Shown in pieces: positions 62,072-64,000 of a stretch of DNA of 64,000 bases. The stretch is taken from positions 248,001 to 312,000 of the forward strand of contig JBOEGS010000002.1 of the NCBI GenBank assembly GCA_050633545.1, given 5' to 3'. Position 1 is the first letter of the stretch; every line of letters begins with the position of its first letter. Origin of the DNA: Litorivita sp050633545 (lineage in GTDB: Bacteria > Pseudomonadota > Alphaproteobacteria > Rhodobacterales > Rhodobacteraceae). Under the pieces are notes generated by a model. It saw nothing but the letters and a program-made list of their open reading frames with translations. It had not been told where the DNA came from and searched no databases. A program made the position numbers and the translations under genes.

Positions 62072-63058
62072 TTATCCTAGCCCGACACGCAGGCAATCGT
62101 GGATATGCAGCAACCCCTCGGGCGCGCCGCTCCCCGCCGGATCCACGACGAACAGGCAGGTGATCTTGCGCGCGTTCATCACCGCCACGGCCTCTTCGGC
62201 CAAAGCCTCGGGGGCGAGCGTTTTGGGCGAGGGCGTCATCACATCCTTGGCGGATTGGCCCAACAGCCCGTCCATATGGCGGCGCAAATCCCCGTCGGTG
62301 ATGATCCCCGCCAATGTGCCGTCCGCGGCGGTGACCCCGACCACGCCAAACCCCTTTTGGCTGATCTCGAGCAGCGCATCACCCATCGGCGTCTCGAGCC
62401 CGATCAGCGGCAAGGCCGCACCGCTGTGCATCAGATCGCGCACGCGGCTAAGCTGCGCGCCAAGCTTGCCGCCCGGATGAAACTCGCGAAAATGCTCGGG
62501 CGTGAACTGCCGATGCTCCATCAATGCCACGGCCAGCGCATCGCCCAGCGCGAGCGTCATTGTCGTCGAAGAGGTCGGCACAACGCCGGTGCCGCAGGCT
62601 TCCTCGGCGCGGGGCAGAACAATACGCACATCGGATTGTTTGATCAGCGTCGACTCCGCGCGGCTGGCAACCCCGATCATCGGGATGTTGAACCGGCGGG
62701 TATAGGCAATCACATCGGCCAATTCCGGCGTCTCTCCCGAATTGGACAGCACCATCACCACATCGGCGCGCGTCAACATGCCCAGATCGCCGTGGCTGGC
62801 CTCGGACGGGTGGACAAATTGCGCCGGTGTGCCGGTGCTGGCCAATGTGGCGGCGATCTTGCGCCCGATATGGCCCGATTTGCCCATGCCCACGATGATC
62901 ACGCGGCCCTTGACCGCCAGCATCAATTCGACCGCCTCGGCAAAGCTGTCGTCCAAGGCCGCGCCAAGTTGCGTCAAGGCCTCGGCCTCAATCGCGATCA
63001 CGCGGCGCGCCGCGTCCAAAAACACCGCCGCGCGGTCCGATTTCACCCGTTCAGGCAT
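62072..63058 (-). CDS. kdsD: Arabinose-5-phosphate isomerase (KdsD/KpsF)
   Basis: Converts ribulose-5-phosphate to arabinose-5-phosphate for Kdo synthesis; about 328 residues. The SIS domain has VIIVGMGKSGHIGRKIAATL, FVHPSEASHGDLGML, VLSNSGETPEL and CGTGVVPTSSTTMTLALGDA. Two CBS domains follow, with ITDGDLRRHMDG and MNARKITCLFVVDPAGSGAP. ATG 63058 overlaps the rnd stop by 8 bp. It heads the LPS transport run. The KdsD and KpsF isozymes cannot be told apart by sequence alone. Confidence 0.94.
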   Translation of the reverse strand: MPERVKSDRAAVFLDAARRVIAIEAEALTQLGAALDDSFAEAVELMLAVKGRVIIVGMGKSGHIGRKIAATLASTGTPAQFVHPSEASHGDLGMLTRADVVMVLSNSGETPELADVIAYTRRFNIPMIGVASRAESTLIKQSDVRIVLPRAEEACGTGVVPTSSTTMTLALGDALAVALMEHRQFTPEHFREFHPGGKLGAQLSRVRDLMHSGAALPLIGLETPMGDALLEISQKGFGVVGVTAADGTLAGIITDGDLRRHMDGLLGQSAKDVMTPSPKTLAPEALAEEAVAVMNARKITCLFVVDPAGSGAPEGLLHIHDCLRVGLG

Positions 63059-63665
63059 GCGCAAAAATATCCGTCTCTGGCCATCCGGCGATGTCCAGCT
63101 TGGCCCGCGTGGGCAGGAAATCGAAACAGGCCTGCGCCAGTTCCATCCGGCCTTCGCGCTCGAGGCGTTTGTTCATCTCTTCGCGCAAACGGTGCAGGTA
63201 AAGAACATCGGAAGCCGCATAGTCCAGCTGCGCTTCGGTCAACTCTTCGGCGCCCCAATCGCTCATTTGCTGCTGCTTGGAAATATCCACGCCGACCAGT
63301 TCCTGCACCAAGGTTTTCAGCCCGTGCCGGTCCGTATAGGTGCGCACCAGACGGCTGGCGATTTTCGTGCAATACACCGGCGCGGCCAGCGCCCCGAATG
63401 TGTGATACATGCCCGCGATATCAAAGCGGCCAAAATGGAACAGCTTGAGCACATCAGGATTTTCCAGCATCGCGCACAGGTTCGGCGCCTCGGTCTGGCC
63501 CTTGGCGATCTGCACCAGATGCACATTGCCATCCCCGCCCGACATTTGCACAAGGCACAACCGGTCGCGATGCGCGTGCAATCCCATTGCCTCGCAATCA
63601 ATCGCCACAATCGGGCCCATATCGAGCCCGTCGGGCAAATCGTTTTGGTAAAGGTGGTTGGTCAT
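63051..63665 (-). CDS. Ribonuclease D family 3'-5' exonuclease
   Basis: A 204-residue DEDDy exonuclease. Motifs are VAIDCEAMGLHAHRDRLCLV (first Asp and Glu), HFGRFDIAGMYHTF (second Asp) and LDYAASDVLYLHRL (Tyr and last Asp). It lacks the HRDC domains of full RNase D, as is normal for this short alphaproteobacterial form. MTNHLYQNDLPDGLDM was chosen over a Met 8 codons upstream. It overlaps kdsD. The 150 bp to its right hold no gene that I can support. Confidence 0.88.
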   Translation of the reverse strand: MTNHLYQNDLPDGLDMGPIVAIDCEAMGLHAHRDRLCLVQMSGGDGNVHLVQIAKGQTEAPNLCAMLENPDVLKLFHFGRFDIAGMYHTFGALAAPVYCTKIASRLVRTYTDRHGLKTLVQELVGVDISKQQQMSDWGAEELTEAQLDYAASDVLYLHRLREEMNKRLEREGRMELAQACFDFLPTRAKLDIAGWPETDIFAHA

Positions 63666-63815
63666 TCGCGCATCCCTCTGGCCTGCCATGCGGGCGGATC
63701 AACCGCGCGCATCTGTGCCGCTATATAGGCCCGCATGAGCGCAATTGCCAAGGCTCGGCGGCACAAGCGCGCGCGCAATGGAGCCGATGCGCGCGGGTTT
63801 TGGCCCGATGCGGCG

Positions 63816-64000
63816 CTATTCCGAGATAAACCCGCGCTGCATCTCGGCCTCTTGCGCCTCCATCAGGCTTTGCGCGGTTTGCATATGCTCTGCCATCACG
63901 CGGCGCGCTTCATCGGCCTGCCCATGGCGCAAAGCCTCGATCAACCGCGCCTGATAGGCACGGCCCTTGGCCCATAATTCCACATTGGGCGGCTCGTAGA
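63816..64000 (-). CDS. GntR-family regulator, FCD domain (C-terminal part only)
   Basis: The visible 60 codons read ELWAKGRAYQARLIEALRHG, then QADEARRVMAEHMQTAQSLM and EAQEAEMQRGFISE before a TAG. This is the end of an FCD ligand-binding domain: the HGDADAARRAMREHM-like segment is highly characteristic of FadR-subfamily GntR regulators. The DNA-binding domain lies beyond the window. Confidence 0.75.
   Translation of the reverse strand, partial: YEPPNVELWAKGRAYQARLIEALRHGQADEARRVMAEHMQTAQSLMEAQEAEMQRGFISE

Overview
The window is a high-GC, gene-dense chromosomal segment from an alphaproteobacterium, most likely a Rhodobacterales (Rhodobacteraceae/roseobacter-type) member. The evidence is the flaF-flbT-flagellin arrangement beside a DUF1217 gene, flgB-flgC-fliE-fliQ-flgF-flgG-flgA in one run, the kdsD-lptC-lptA-lptB-hpf-ptsN order, a DUF5927-type Branch glycosyltransferase, and long RTX proteins. 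No rRNA, tRNA, CRISPR array or insertion sequence was seen.

Layout. (1) 1-11.4 kb: flagellar genes. Rod and export genes flgB-C-fliE-fliQ-flgF-G-A run leftward (flgA is cut by the window edge). fliI diverges from them. Then come a DUF1217 protein, flbT, flaF, flagellin, a FlgN-like chaperone and a FlgJ-like rod-binding protein on the minus strand, and fliK and flgD on the plus strand. (2) 11.6-25.7 kb: surface polysaccharide and secreted proteins. These are a small-molecule kinase-like phosphotransferase, a GlfT-like glycosyltransferase, an ABC polysaccharide exporter (permease, KpsE-like protein with a very long Gly/Gln-rich N-terminus, ATPase), a 1.2-kilo-residue RTX protein, a convergent RTX subtilase, and glf (UDP-galactopyranose mutase). 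(3) 25.7-43.1 kb: mostly housekeeping. Included are trhO, pncA and pncB (NAD salvage), arfB, a VUT-type queuosine-precursor transporter with a preQ1-I riboswitch candidate, a phytase-like protein, mepA, an MFS carrier, a thioesterase, yggT, recQ, yaaA, a hybrid histidine kinase and radC. Inserted directly behind pncB is an unrecognised gene of markedly lower GC. (4) 43.2-47.3 kb: dnaK-dnaJ behind an RpoH-type promoter, and alkB. (5) 47.3-58.8 kb: a second glycan locus with an orphan ABC-2 permease, a broken SH3-like remnant, cysQ, kdsB, a GT2, galU, galE, three further glycosyltransferases and a NodH-like sulfotransferase. (6) 58.8-64 kb: ptsN, hpf, lptB, lptA, lptC, kdsD, rnd and the 3' end of a GntR/FCD regulator.

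How the genes fit together. kdsB and kdsD make and activate Kdo, used for LPS and for the Kdo linker of ABC-exported capsules. galU, galE and glf can supply UDP-Glc, UDP-Gal and UDP-Galf. The two loci hold at least five glycosyltransferases plus export components. The pairing of a sulfotransferase with cysQ, which clears the PAP by-product of PAPS-dependent sulfation, suggests that the exported glycan is sulfated.

The points most worth following up are the preQ1-I riboswitch, an 18-residue ORF with an ideal Shine-Dalgarno and its own terminator at 31.9-32.1 kb, the low-GC orphan gene at 29.9-31.4 kb, a structured intergenic region at 26.8-27.1 kb, the Gly/Gln-rich exporter subunit, and the sulfated-glycan locus. 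All composition statements were made by eye.
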